The notes: generated by a model from the letters alone, not told the origin. DNA of 64,000 nucleotides from Bilabrum cf. latius (GCA_965178125.1 OZ237755.1:806001-870000), one strand, 5' to 3'; numbered from the stretch's first letter, positions 24,301-36,501 are shown. Program-made: numbers and translations.

Positions 24301-25593
24301 GCGGGTATTCACAGCCAGCGATATTCTCTGTGCCCTGGTCTGGCGAGCTGCCGCCGCGAGTTTATTCCACTCACGAAGTATCATTTGCTAGCATTGATGC
24401 CTCTTTTTCTTCGAATTCCAGCGAGATTCCTTTGCGATGGCCCGGAACCCCCGCCGTACGAGGGCAAGACGCCGACATCGCCGTGCCAGCCGCAGCGGCA
24501 CACATCGCCCCCGCACAAACTTACGAATGCGAATGACAGCTTGCAACCGAGTCGCAGCTCTGATAATGCGCGCCAGTCTCATCCGCCTTATGCATTGCCG
24601 GCCTCGTCGCCGTGCCTGTCTCGCAGCCAGTGCTCTTGCTGCCGCGCGCCGTCTTGCAGACTTCTGCCACCATCTCACGGCCTTGCGAATCCGGGTGGCT
24701 TGCACAAATCTAAGCCACGCCTGCCTAGTCACCATCAACCGACAACCCTTTGACCACAAATATGACGCCTTCCAGTGGCCCAAGGCTGCTGCGGCCCTGC
24801 AGCGGCGCACCCTCGATTTCCAAAGCAACATCCTCGCCCAGTGCAGCAGTGCAGCTCGTTCGGCGCGTTCCTTGCAGGCGCTAGACACTCGAGCGTGGCA
24901 ATGACGAATTCGGACAGTGTACTTCACGCGCACCTGCCAATTTTTGAACGATCGTCTTATCCTATTTCGAAACTCCATCATCTCGGCGGCGCGCATTATA
25001 CCGTGCCGCCTCGCTTCCGCTCGCCATGCCAGCAAGTTCCTCTTCAGTACGGCAGTACTGTCACAAGCAATTGCTTTATGTGGGGTAGAATCGAATGACA
25101 CCGCTTCACTTGTAGCTTCAGAAGCTGAAACCCTTGCCCCAGATCCAGGGATACTTCGGGCGTCTGGCAACTCGTTCAGCATTGCTAGGACTGCGGCCAC
25201 TTCAGTCTCACTTGCTGTAGACTCTACATCACTCTGACTCTGCATGTATCTAATTCGAGGGCTCTTCGCACCCAGCAGTCCCAGCAGTCTTGGTTGAACG
25301 CCGGGTGGCTCCACAGCAGGCATCTTGCCAGCCTGAGGTGCAAGGGTTGCATTGTCGGCGAAAAGTAGAGAGCTAGAGGCTTCTAGCTACGACTTTGCCG
25401 CCAATACGATAGCCTCGACGCTAGGACTCGACTACTTTACTGTCTAGGTTGCTTGCTACGCTGCCTGTACGGTTCCGAACCGTTGGCGAATTCGGGAATC
25501 CAGTTCGACAACACACTATCTGTCATGCAGCAAGGGCGGCGTACTTTCGGGTGATTTCCTTGTAAGTATCGAACCATTCCATTCACGATTCAT
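21358..25593 (-). CDS. SFI1-like repeat protein (centrin-binding type)
   Basis: A single open frame of 1411 residues from ATG 25593 to TGA 21358, interrupted only by 14 TAG codons (25516, 25456, 25444, 25432, 25387, 24388, 24205, 23863, 23311, 22687, 22267, 21985, 21952, 21367). The N-terminal 90 residues form a coiled coil. From about residue 175 to 1000 there are many repeats of about 30-35 residues with a Trp and basic/hydrophobic pattern (LLAWRAEARRHG, SFKNWQVRV, LLHWARMLLWKSR, ALSRWRSWAKEHS). This is the layout of Sfi1, which binds centrin along a long helix at centrosomes and basal bodies. A short IQ-like stretch (AATRLQAVIRIRKF) also occurs. The C-terminal part is Ser/Arg-rich. A basal-body or flagellar role is inferred from the family. 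Confidence 0.8.
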
Positions 25594-26066
25594 TCTGTGG
25601 TGTATTTGAGAAATACGAATCGACGATATGGGTGGCTGTCTCCACGGGCTCAGTAGCCTTGCGCCTTCATGCTGTGCCTAGCAAGGGCTAGCCCTCGCTG
25701 ACCGACATTCATTGTGAGTTGGCCACCTGAACCGGGAGTTTGCAATCGATTTGTGCGTTGGCACAATGTTGCAACTTGCCAGTAGGTGGCTCAAGGCTGT
25801 GATGATCAATTGCGGCACGCCTTGACACTGCACACACTACTCGAATTGTGACCACCAGCAGACTAGCTTGTTGCAACTTGCAGCTGTTAATATTTGGAGC
25901 GGCTACGACATTTGAAGCTGAGACTAGCGCACGACACGAAAGACCAAGCAAAGACAGCAAAAGAGGGCACGAGCTGCCGGACAATCGTTGGCTGCTGCCA
26001 CACAGCTGCGACAGGGGCACGCGGTTCATTGCCCACCAATGCACAATTCGGGTTGGCGGCAGCACC
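25594..26066. other. intergenic, nothing recognised
   Basis: Lies between the 5' end of the SFI1-like gene and the 3' end of the methyltransferase gene, both on the minus strand. It should hold the promoter of the former and the 3' UTR of the latter. No conserved frame seen. Confidence 0.4.
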
Positions 26067-27170
26067 TCAGCTGTACTCAGCCTGGGCTACCTCCTCCAGC
26101 CAGCTGAGCTGCCCCACGGTGATCTCGGTGCAGTGCGGGCACAGCTCGTTTAGCTCTTGCTGCAGAATCCTGTAGCCGTTCTCGTCCAATCGATCTAGGA
26201 GCTGTGCCATTACGTATTGGGGCTGCGGCCTGCCATGAGTTGACTTCTCGTCTGGAATTCCTGCTCCCGGCCAAGAGCCTTGGAAGTGAGTCCGGTAATG
26301 GAGCTCGAAGGAGACCTGGTTCGGCGGGCGCTTGCCATTCTCTGCTTCCGTAAGAATGGTTTCGAATAGATTGAATTCGCTGCCTTCGATGTCTGCCTTC
26401 AGCAAGTCTACCTGCTCTACACCGATCAGCTTCAATGCCTCCGTCCATTCGATCGATTCCCCGACCTTGTCCGTTGCGGGCTTGTACCGGTCAGAAATGC
26501 ATATCCTGTGCATCTTCACAAACGAAGGAACCTTGTTGCTTTTCAACAGTCCCTGGGACACAGTGCAATCGAAGGTATGGAACGTTGCTTGCGGGATAGC
26601 CCTCTTCATGCCCTATTCGAACGAAAAGTCGCCATTGCTTCCAAGCGACGCGACCACGAACTTGTCTCGAACTTGCTTCTCATAGTCAAGACCGGTCAGC
26701 CATTTTCCGCCATCTCCTGCGCCACCAATACGCTTCAGCCGGCTTTGCGGCCAGTCAACGGTGGGCTTGATCATATCGAACCTGGCGTGACCAGTCGGCC
26801 CCTCCGCCTCTCTGCTGATGATGTCCGCCCAGATTTTCTTTACGTCGTTTCTCGTCGATTGCGTCACTGCGGAGACTGCTGCAGCTGGTGTAGAGGTCGG
26901 CTATGGCGCATCGCTTGCCAGCGGTGGCTCAGGATCAGCAGGGCTGCCAGCTTCTGATGGCAGTGGGAAGTGAGAAGGCGTCACATGCTGGGCTGCTGGC
27001 GAACCAGTGGATGCATCGTAACTACTGTGAGTATCTCCTCGCAATTCGGCATGTGGGGCTTTCTCCATCGGGCCAGAGCAACCGGACTTGCCGACTAGAT
27101 AGCTGACAGGTACAGCAACCAGCAGTACAGCGCTTAATGCAATGACTGCCCTGTTTTGGGTTGAAGCCAT
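26067..27170 (-). CDS. type II membrane methyltransferase-like protein (METTL24/FkbM type)
   Basis: 367 residues in one exon, TAG at 26901 and 26613, TGA at 26067. A signal anchor (AVIALSAVLLVAVPVSYLVG) at residues 7-26 is followed by a Pro/Ser-rich stem, so the catalytic domain should face the Golgi lumen. The domain has SLGSNGDFSFE near 177, the SAM-binding type motif, then HTFDCT and LLKADIEGSEFNLF near 260, as in METTL24/FkbM-like proteins. TAG follows FSFE at a position where relatives commonly have Glu or Gln. The Met at 27227 is not needed; 27170 gives the better anchor. Substrate unknown, probably a sugar or a glycan. Confidence 0.8.
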
Positions 27171-28589
27171 AACGAGTGTGGTGTTATTCCCGGGCTTCCT
27201 ATACCTTGACTCCATCCATGGATTCAACCATCGGTTTTAATTTGTTCCAAAGTTTAACACGCTACAAAGCAGCAGAATTGATGGATTCACGGTTATGCAT
27301 TACTGCATATGTTGGGCCGTGAATGGAGGAGAGCAGACGGGATGGGTAGGGCTACTAGGCCTACCGCGCACGAGGATCTGACCTCGCGCCCAAGGGAGTA
27401 GTCCTCCCGGCGGATGGGTACCTGCTTGGCGAAGGATGCCGGCACTGTCCCCACCCCAATGCAAGCAGTGCTTGTACTGAATCCCCTGGATCACCTCGGC
27501 CCCAACCTTCTTGCCGGTGGTGTGACGGAGGGGACGGAACGGTACTCGTGCCTTGGGGAGGGGGGCGGTGTGTCGAGCAATCTCGGAGCCACGCGGGGAC
27601 AGTCCCCGGTGGAGGCGACCTACGGGGATGAGTTCCAGCACAATACGCCTGCTCTATGGGTAGATGGGGTGCTGAACGTGTCAGCGAGGCTGGGAGGTGC
27701 CAAGACGTGGGGGAGCACTGGGAGTGTACCGCAGGAGGTAGAAACCGAAAAGGGTCTGGAAGCTCGGAGGCCGTCGGGACGACATGGGCAGGCAGGGTCA
27801 GCCAAGTGTCGAGTGGCAGCAATGCATGTTGCCCCCGCCATGGTCTGAGTAGAAGGGCGCCTGTAAGGTCTGTCTTTTCAACATGCATAATCGTGATATC
27901 GTGCACCTTTGAGTTGAATTACAAACTATTAGAACCCCCCCATTGATTCACCTGCAGGAGAAAGAGGTGCTACCGACCCAGGCCGACAGGCTCACTTCTC
28001 CCATACTTTTGCTTGCAAGACGACAGGTCGGCGCGCAAGCAGCTGATAAGGGGGTGGATGCCCTGTCCGCCATCGTTGGATCCTCGAGCTCAGCGGCAGC
28101 AGCTTCTCTTTTCTGTGGATGCTGCCCAACGGGGGCCCAGGTGTTTGGATCGATGGGTCTCGACCTGCAAGATCTCAACCCGGGCTGACGTGCAGTTACC
28201 CCAAGGAACATACACCGATTACCATAGCCCCGCGGAATATAGAACCATCAACGAGCAGAGCCTTGGGAGAGGCTGCAGGAGCAGCAGTTGGGCGCAGGGG
28301 CGTTGATGCAGCAAGACGTGCCGAAGCAATGAGACGTGGCCTCCAACGGGCCGACAAGGCGCGGGATGGTTAGGCAGTGCAATGGTCGTATCGAGCTGCA
28401 GGGTAGCGAGCGATTCTGTGACCACAGAGCCGCAATCGGATTGCATGGACTTCGAATCCTTTCAGTCGCCGCACAAATCCTGATCTAGAATCTAGATCCG
28501 GCAAAATAAGAAAAAAGAGAATTTCGACGGATGGTGTCACAATAGTTGATTCAGCGACCTCTGTTTGGTGTCTGCCCCCAGTCTCACCA
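27171..28589. other. no supported gene; possible repeat remnants
   Basis: Two G-rich open stretches (27.36-27.90 kb and 28.0-28.4 kb) show no family. At 27890-27916 a short segment ending in TTTGAGTTG resembles the 3' end of the F1 repeats near 5835-5855 and 57333, which hints at a third, mostly lost copy. The DNA next to 28500 is AT-rich. Confidence 0.35.
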
Positions 28590-30994
28590 TCACTGCCTCA
28601 CCTCGACCCGCGAGCTGAGCAGCTGCTCCACCACGGACGGATCAGCGAGCGTGGTTGTGTCGCCCAGATCGTCCGCATCCCCAGCGGCCACCTTCCTGAG
28701 GATCCTCCTCATGATCTTCCCTGATCTCGTCTTGGGCAGCACCTGTGTGAAGTGGATGGCATCTGGCTTGGCGATCGGCCCGATCTGCTCCCGCACTAGC
28801 CGAACAAGCTCCGCCTGCAGCTCCTCCGACGGAGTCGAGCCGTTCTTGAGCGTGGTGAAGCAGTAGATGCCCTCCCCCTTGATGGGGTGAGGCACGCCGA
28901 CGACAGCCGCCTCCACCACGTTCTCGTTCAGCACCAGGGCCGACTCGACCTCCGCAGTCCCGAGGCGATGCCCGCTGACGTTGATGACGTCATCGGTCCG
29001 ACCCATGGCCCAGAGGTACCCATCCTTGTCAATGCGAGCCCCGTCTCCCGTGTTGAAGCTGCCGGGCTTGGAGGCAAACGTGCTGAAGTAGACCTCCTTG
29101 AAGCGGTCGTGGTCTCCGTACACAGTCCGCATCATGCCCGGCCACGGCTGCGCGTAGGTCAGGAAGCCAGCCTCGTCCGCCTCTGCCACCTCCCCGTCGG
29201 TGTGGAGGATCTCCGGCTTGACCCCGAAGAATGGCAGGCAGGCCGACCCGGGCTTGGTGGGCGTGCACCCCGGCAGCGGCGCGATCATCACACCCCCGGC
29301 CTCCGACATCCAGAGGGTGTCCACCACGGGGCACTGTTCCCTGCCCACCACCCTGTGGTACCAGAGCCAGGCCTCCGGGTTGATGGGCTCCCCCACAGTG
29401 CCCAGCAGCTTGAGGGAGGAGAGGTCGTGCTTCTTCACGGGCTCGTCTCCGTGGACCATGAGTGCCCTGAGGGCAGTGGGCGCCGTGTAGAAGTGGCTGA
29501 CCTTGTGCTTCTCGCAGATCTCCCACAGACGTCCCGGGTGGGGGTGCGTGGGCACCCCCTCGAACGCGACCTGGTGGGCTCGCTTCAGCATGGGCCCGTA
29601 TGTCAGGTACGTGTGCCCGGTCACCCAGCCGATGTCGGCGGTGCAGAAGTGCACGTCCTCGTCGGGGCGGTAGTCGAACACGTACTTGAACGTCTCCCCC
29701 GCGTACACCATGTAGCCTGCCTGGGTGTGGAGCACCCCTTTCGGCTTCCCCGTGCTTCCAGAGGTGTACAGGATGAACAGGGGGTCTTCGGCGTCCATTT
29801 CCTCGGGGGTGCATTCTGTGGAGGCGGCTTGCATGGCGGCATCCAGGTCCACGTCCCAGTCCTCCTGCCACCCTGGTGTGCCCACTCCAGTCCCCTCGCC
29901 TGCTCTGTGCGTGACGAGGCATTTCCGGACGGTGCCCCCTTGCTCGCGCACGAGATCGATGGCCTTGTCGACCGTGTCCTTGAGGGGAACCGCCTTTCCG
30001 CCGCGGACACCCGCGTCTGCTGTCAGCACAACATCGCTGTCGCAGTTCACGATGCGATCTGCCACTGCGTCCGCGGAGAAACCGGCGAATATCACAGAGT
30101 GCACTGCACCAATCCTGGCGCACGCAAGCAGGGAGAACATGAGCTGCGGGATCATCGGCATCACGATCGTGACTCTGTCGCCCTTGGATACCCCCTGATC
30201 GCGGAGCACGTTGCCCATCCTGGACACCTGCTCGAGGACCTCTGCGTACGAAAACGTCTGGCTGGTCCCATCGTCAAACTCCCAAGTTACAGCAGGTTTT
30301 GACCCGTGTCCTTCGTTAATATGCTTGTCAAGGCAATTCTCTGATACGTTCAGCTTGGCACCCTCAAACCATGACACGTCCGCATTCCCGTCCTCAAAGT
30401 TCCAGTCACAAACCTTGTTCCACTGCGCAAAGAGAGAGTCGGCATAGCAACCCAAAAAAATTCACAGTGACAACTTTGGCCAATACTAGCCTGCCTTATT
30501 TTGTCGGCATATGCTTGCATTTCGCATCATTCGAGTGCGGGCTTGCAAATGAAGGGGCCCAGCAAGCGTGGCAGGGAGATAAAGTTGAACTGAGCTGCAA
30601 AGGTAGCACTTGTAATAAATTACATGCAATATTCGCACATCCAGACTAAATACCAACGGTTTTCATCGAATCAATGGCGGAGCATGCGCGCAAACGTACC
30701 GTAGAACGCCAGCTTGCTCACCTTTCGTCGCCATGTGTAGCCCTATTCTGCAATATCCCCCCAAAACTACTCTGGATTCTCAATTGAATCTCTATACATT
30801 TCTCTGTACTTGGCTAGCGTAGGGATGTGCGACCGATTTGCAAAGGACTTCGGCGGGTTGTATATTTCATCTTCATGCACGAGCGGATGGTGCTCTGCGA
30901 CATCATCTGCTGTGTGTACTGCGCGAAGGCGGGGAGCCCAGGTTATTCTACGAAGCACAGATAACCTCTTCAGCCCTGCAACTCTTCTCAGCAT
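28590..30994 (-). CDS. ACS: acetyl-CoA synthetase (AMP-forming)
   Basis: Makes acetyl-CoA from acetate, CoA and ATP. Two exons, 30994-30722 and 30422-28590, intron 299 nt, joining ...TWRRK to WNKVCDW exactly where relatives are continuous. 701 residues, TGA. Motifs: YTSGSTGKPKG near residue 306 (ATP loop), the hinge region GRTDDVINVSGHR near 565 and PKTRSGKIMRR near 658, whose Lys is the acetylation-controlled catalytic residue. Both TAG codons lie in exon 1 (30767 and 30743), in ENPE-TAG-FWGDIAE-TAG-GYTW, where relatives have polar residues. The Arg-rich first 30 residues, without acidic residues, suggest a mitochondrial or plastid targeting peptide. It is divergent from the TPR gene, with 161 bp between the start codons. 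Confidence 0.95.
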
Positions 30995-31155
30995 TGTGTA
31001 CTTGAGGCTCAGCTTGTGATTGAAAGTTGATCCCGATCCAACATTTGGGCTCCGGATCAATTACAGCGAACGTTCACTAGACCTACAAACATGCTCGCCG
31101 ATACACCCCAAGTTCGTTGCCGACCTGGGCACTGATTGTTTGAATTGCGGGGCCA

Positions 31156-31818
31156 ATGACATTATCATTACTCTTCAATTCGACTTCGAGACTTGGACCC
31201 GGTTTCATCACTAGGTTAAGACATGACCCGCGGTTTGAAGATCCCGCATTTGAAGATGCGGCTCTGGCTACCTATCTTGGCGACGCTGTTCTCAAAGCGC
31301 TCCCCTGCGGTAATAACACTCACTATACATTTGATCCGGAGGCTGCACGCAAACAGCAAGTCGCAGCCTGGGTGCTTACGCGATGCAACGATGGTGATGC
31401 ACTTTTCGAGAGGGGTGACCTGGAAGGGGCATGGCAAAAGTACTCATAGGCAATTGACATGGAATCGTAGGACATAAGATCGCGACTGGGTCGTGCAGAA
31501 GTGTCGTTTGCTAGGAGCAGATGCGCCGCTGCAATCGATGACCTGCTAATAGCCCGCTAGATTCTGCTGCCTGGGCACGAGCTACTGCCACGAGTGACTG
31601 CGCTTGAGTCGCAGATCGAGCAACAAACTGGTGTACCAGTGGCATGTACAGCAGGCAGATCAATTAATGGAGGCTAGCGCTCGGATGAACAGCGCGACAA
31701 AGACTCACCCGAACGTGAACCTGGTGAACCTACGGAATCAGAAGGAGCAAGGCAGGCAACTTACGAATCACCATCTCAAGTGCAGCCATCCAAACGATCC
31801 AGATGGGATATTTCTTGA
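31156..31818 (+). CDS. small TPR-domain protein
   Basis: 220 residues, single exon, TAG at 31447, 31468, 31558 and 31675, ending at TGA 31816. The central part is a tetratricopeptide pair: GDALFERGDLEGAWQKYS-TAG-AIDMES, then LGRAEVSFARSRCAAAIDDLL. In the consensus Y-x-x-A-I the TAG sits on a polar position where Lys, Gln or Glu is usual. The C-terminus is Ser/Glu-rich and ends with SKRSRWDIS-like basic residues. The start at 31156 is the first ATG after an in-frame TGA. TPRs mediate protein contacts; the partner is unknown. Confidence 0.7.
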
Positions 31819-32285
31819 CCATGCATTTCCGGCAGGCACTGCATGTCATGCCGGCAACGGATCGACTGTGCTCTCGGGTGGCTTGACGCCGTCCACCTGA
31901 GCGAAGTGGACTAAGCTTCCACCGCAATGTACTGAAGTATACATGCCATGGCTGGCATGTGTTCTGTCGCATGAGGCTATGCTCGGCGGCGATCGAGCCG
32001 GTACACTATGCGAGCCACGTTGCAGGGCTGGCTAGTCAATGAATACAAGGCTGCCATCCGCTCAACACCGTGTCAACAGCCCGCAACGGACGTAGCGCAT
32101 TCGGCACCGTTGAAGTGACAGTAGCTGATTCTGGCTGCCCATGCAGGGCGCAACATGGTCGTGAACGGGTTGTGCACGTCGATTCGGAGTCGAATCGAAA
32201 GGTATGATGGTGTGACAAGTGCGAGAGCACTCTGGCGATAATAAACGAGCATTTGTTCTTGTCCCAAAGATTCTCACGTATCTAA
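31819..32285. other. convergent 3' intergenic region
   Basis: Separates the 3' ends of the TPR gene (plus) and the fucosyltransferase-like gene (minus). Only 3' UTR-type sequence, no supported frame. Confidence 0.4.
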
Positions 32286-33818
32286 TCACCGCGCAAAGCG
32301 CGAGTCTGCATCCAGCACAACAGTATCCCATTCTTCAAGTCCCAGCATCCTCATGGTACTCGTCCGGTGCTGCCGCAGCCCCATGATCATCCTCGAAAAG
32401 GAGCTTCCCGTCGTGCCCATGAAGTCAAAGGACATGGCAGCCACGAGGATGTCCCCGATCGCGTGGTCAATCGAGGTGTGCCGCCCGCTGGGCTTGTTCT
32501 TGATATCTTCCAGCACGAAGGCTCTGGCGCCTAATTTGTCGTGGAGGAACTTCTGCGTCTCTTGGTTATCAGTGGCAATGTGCACCTTCAGCTAGCCGTC
32601 TGGGTCCCGCCTCTTGATCCACTTCAAGTACTCATCCTCTTTGGTGTACAGCTTGTTTGGCAGGTCAGTGCGTCGCACGTGGATCGCGAGGAAGCGCTCA
32701 CTTCCATCCTTCTGCATCTGCTGCAGAGTACCACGCACGAAGTCGACAACTCTTGGGACCGGCCGGAGCAACCCGAACGGCTCCGGGAAGAAGTCATATC
32801 CGCGATCGAACACGGTGTAGATTGTCTTGACGTCGATCTTCGCTCCTTTTGGAAGGTCCTTCTTGTCATGCAGGGTGACGTTCCATAGGCTAGGGTCTGG
32901 CTGCTGGAGGAGACCTGGAACGTCCGTGGGGCAGTGTGGAGAGCGTGTCCAGTATACCTCTAGTTGCTTGCCGTGCTCCTTAGCCCACTTCGCAAACGAC
33001 AGGATGGTGCGCAATTGGTTGCACATGCCAGCAGAAGTCTCTAGGCGGAGTGTGCTACCGGAAGCGAGTGCTTTGCGAAGTATTTCAGGATGTCGCTTCA
33101 GCTGTCCCTGGTCCTCACTGCTGCTTAGGTCTTCTACCACACTATTAATCATGGCATTTTCCAGGCTGTTGGCATTTGGGCCGTCCTTTGGGGCAAGCGA
33201 AACAAGAAGCTTGCCTTTGGCGAGCTCAAGCGCCCCGCTGGCCACTCCGTCGCTCTCGTGGTGCTCCACCGAGGCAAACGCAAAGTCGCAACCTAACTCG
33301 GGACTTGGATCGCCGTTTCTAGGTTTGTCGCATCGGAAAGCCAAATGAATCTCTCCGTTGGTGAATCGCTCGTCCGGCTGAACCTGGTTGCCGTACACGC
33401 ACCGTGCCCCAGTACCAGCGAACTAAACATCATCGAGAAATGGTTCGTGTCTGGTATGGAGGTCAGTTGCAGCTATCGGATCAACTGCCCAAAATGAGAA
33501 CGACTTGCTTGCTTGCCGCGTTGCTACGTGAATGTTGTGCTTTGCAATTTTCGCGCGAAGCTCGTCGTCGTTGACTTCGATGGGAACATCAGCCTCCCCC
33601 GTAATGCAGAGGGCAAAACTAACACTAGTGTTCTTGGATGAGACATGCCAAATAGGCACCTGCGCTAGCTGCCCTTCCCGTTGGTTAACAATATGCGTTG
33701 GAGAAGTTTGCCCAAATAAGTTCTTTGCAAGCTGGCGCGCAGACGGTAGCGATGCCAATACTTGCATGGACAATACTACAAACATTAAATACGCAACCGA
33801 TGCCACTTCTTTTCTCAT
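32286..33818 (-). CDS. fucosyltransferase-like protein, secretory pathway
   Basis: 510 residues, single exon, TAG at 33423 and 32592, TGA 32286. ATG 33818 is followed by a signal anchor (SVAYLMFVVLSMQVLASL). The C-terminal half has the donor-site pattern of the O-/alpha-1,6-fucosyltransferase fold: SAGMCNQLRTILSFAKWA (the GxGN/R entry), FLAIHVRRTDLP near residue 379 with the key Arg, HIATDNQET and TTGSSFSRMIMGL near 474. TAG 32592 precedes LKVHIATD, a variable loop. GDP-fucose as donor is inferred from the fold only. A Harbinger transposon lies 83 bp upstream of this start codon, in the promoter or 5' leader. Confidence 0.75.
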
Positions 33819-34138
33819 GGTTCGCCAGCCTGGCCCAGAGTCGACGCCTGCGTCTCGATTCAATCTTCATCTTCACTTCTAGGCAACATCAACTCTGGTG
33901 TTAGAGAACCCCCAGATTTGTCCGGGGGATTCCAAGCTTAAAATCGACAGGTACCGTCGATTTCCCGACCAAAATCGACAAAGTTGGACAAATCTGGGGA
34001 TTTCGGGACGCTAAAATCGACGTTGTATTTTTTTAATCCGAATCGTTTGGGGAGTCGAGCACACCTCCACACTCCTTCCGTGTTTCGTCCAGCACGGCTG
34101 TTCGATCGCCGCATTCTTCGACCTTATCACAATTACCA

Positions 34139-36501
34139 ATGGCAGGTGCATCTGATGACTCTGGGTTTGACGCCACTGGTAAAGCCGTGCTATCAGGCGG
34201 GCTCGGTGAGGAGTTTGCGGCCGCCACTGGTGGCGTCGGTGCCCCCAGTCTGGGCGCATCATCCATTAGTATAAGATCTTCATCTCAGAGTGAGCGATTG
34301 AGGTATTAGTGCTGATGAGGGCAACGAATGGTGCGTTTGATGCTTGTGGCTGTTGAGAAGCGGGATTGCTTTCCTCTCTACAGACACTTTCGCAGAGCCC
34401 GCAGTCGTCCATGTTGAGCTTGCTAGCGTTCGCGAAGTGCTGATGGGCCTTAGATGCCTCAAGGCACCGTAGGGGAACGAAAGGGCGGTAGCCGTTATGG
34501 AGGAGTTGGCAGCCGTGCTCCAAAAGCCGATGAATCGAGACGCATCTGGCTAGCGGGTTCCAGACCTGGGCCGACTGGCGCGCGCCCTTGGACGTGCGCC
34601 AAAAACTGCCAAAATAACTGACTGGGACCATAAGGCGATCGTCCCAATGCCGATCAAGAAGAAGCTGCACAAGACGCACCTTCTTAAGAGAGAGCTCGTC
34701 TAGACGTTTGCTGAGATGTGGGCCGCCGAGCTCCACGCTCTGGTCCAGGTGAGCCCCGGTGATTCGATACGGTGTTGTCTGTGGCTGCCTGCGCACAGCT
34801 TCGTATGTAATCTGCGTACGGTCCTGTTATATAGTCTGATCGCAGGCGTACACTGTCACCAACGACACGAACAAGCCAAACGCGAAGACGAACACGTCCG
34901 GAGCCAGCACCAAGAAGGACGTCAAGGAGGTGTTTGAGACGGAGTTCGCCAGCCGGTTCAAGGGACTCATGAAACAAGTCAACGTGGGAGGGAAGCTCCA
35001 TGTAGTGAAGCTCCCACGGTCGCCTCAAGGCGTGCCGCACGTCACCCGCGCAGCCGCCCAACATTCAAAGGGCTCCTCGTCCTCCAGCTCGTCAGCTGCA
35101 GCGGGTGGACAGGCAGGTGAGGGGGTCGCAGAGCGAGTTAAGGCCTTCCTCGGGATGTGGGGCAGCAGCGGCTGGCTGACGACGAACGACGACGGTGCAA
35201 AGATATTCAGCAACGCCTTGGAAGGCTTTGTTCAGGCTCTGGGAAGCAAGCAGGCCATATCCGCCTTCTATATCTAGACGCGCGTGCAAGTCGACTCTAG
35301 GGTCGCAAGAGCAATGGCCGCGCATTCGCATGAAGGAGGGGGAGAGATTGTCACCCAAGACGTGACCGACATCGCGTCGGGGCGGTTTGCGACGCAGATG
35401 AAGCTTGCGAAGCTTGCCCAGAAAGCTGGAGAGCAGCAGAAGCACGAAGAGGAAGGAAGAGCGTCTGCATTGAGTGCTAGATCAAGCTCCAGCTCCAAGG
35501 CCGCCTCCAGCTCCAAGGCCAGTTGCAGCACCAGCACCAGCACCAGCACCAGCACCAGCACCAGCCCCAGCCCGCGCCCCAGCTTCAAGGCAAAGGCCCG
35601 CTCCCGCCCCAAGGCCGGCCGCCGCTCCAAGGACGGCACCGGCGCATCCGGCTAGAAGTCGAGAGGCAAGGCTGCAGGCCCAGAGCGCCTCGCCGGGAGG
35701 AAGAGGAAGGGGGGCCCGGACAGCAGCCAGACTGCCGACTCTTCAGCCTTAGCTCAGCTGATGAAGGACTCCAACTAGATGCAAGCTGCATCGGTTACTG
35801 TGGCGAAAGGCATCACCCAGGACTTCGTGGCGGCAGTGGCCTTCTTGAAGTCTCAGGGATTAAGTGCCCTGGCGCAGCGGCTGCTACTCAAACAGGGCGC
35901 GGTCCAGGACAAAGTAGACATGGTCGGTGCGGAGCTGTGGAGCGCCAGAGTGTCTGGGCTCGAGGGGTTGTACTCGCCCTCGCAACAATCCAACATCCGT
36001 GAGGCAGGAGGTGAGGCTTTGTGGAGAGTGTACAGAAGCCTCGTTACTGCCAGTGTCATCCCACCGTAGGATTAGGCCAGGGTGACAGAACTTCTGGACA
36101 ACATGGCCAGTTCCCCATAGCCCAGCGCCATCAGTAGCAGCAGCAGCAAGTCATCCTCCTCTGGGACCGCCACCATGGACGACGAAGGCTCGGCTGGGGG
36201 CAGGAGGGGGCTCAGGGTCGCATCATCCTTCAGTACCGGTAGCGGCCTCAGTACCGCGCAACTCGTGCAGCGGCTGCAAGGTAGCCAGGCGGCTGGGATT
36301 GGTCTTACAGGTGTCGGCCAACCAGCTCCAGGAGCTTCACCTGCCGTGGTGATGTCACCTATGGGCTTGCCTGCAGAAGCCATGGGCTTTGATCCCCCCA
36401 CGGATGCGACGAGCATGGGGGTAGTAGCGGCTGCAGAAGAGCAGGGTGCATCCGCTCCTGCCTACTCGGGACCCCCGCCCGACGAGGAGGGCGGGCTGTG
36501 A
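34139..36501 (+). CDS. Harbinger accessory protein (second gene), no known domain
   Basis: Three exons, 34139-34289, 34384-34748 and 34846-36501; the two GT-AG introns (94 and 97 nt) have matching phases and good polypyrimidine tracts. 723 residues, nine TAG (34470, 34551, 34701, 35275, 35653, 35776, 36067, 36073, 36118), TGA at the end. The N-terminal 210 residues are basic and helical (DLGRLARALGRAPKTAKI, PIKKKLHKTHLLKREL). A Ser/Lys linker (basic run KAKARSRPKAGRRSKD, a likely nuclear signal) leads to a second helical region (AELWSARVSGLEGLY) and a Ser/Gly tail. Classical Harbinger elements encode a Myb/SANT DNA-binding partner for the nuclease; I do not see the three-Trp Myb pattern here, so this partner is divergent or different. 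Confidence 0.75.

Noticed and set aside
28887-30302. Long plus-strand frame of 471 codons
   Set aside because: It is the antisense shadow of the acetyl-CoA synthetase exon.
34011-34796. Minus-strand genes in the left part of the Harbinger element
   Set aside because: They overlap the well-supported plus-strand exons, need a TAA or a doubtful intron, and show no family features.
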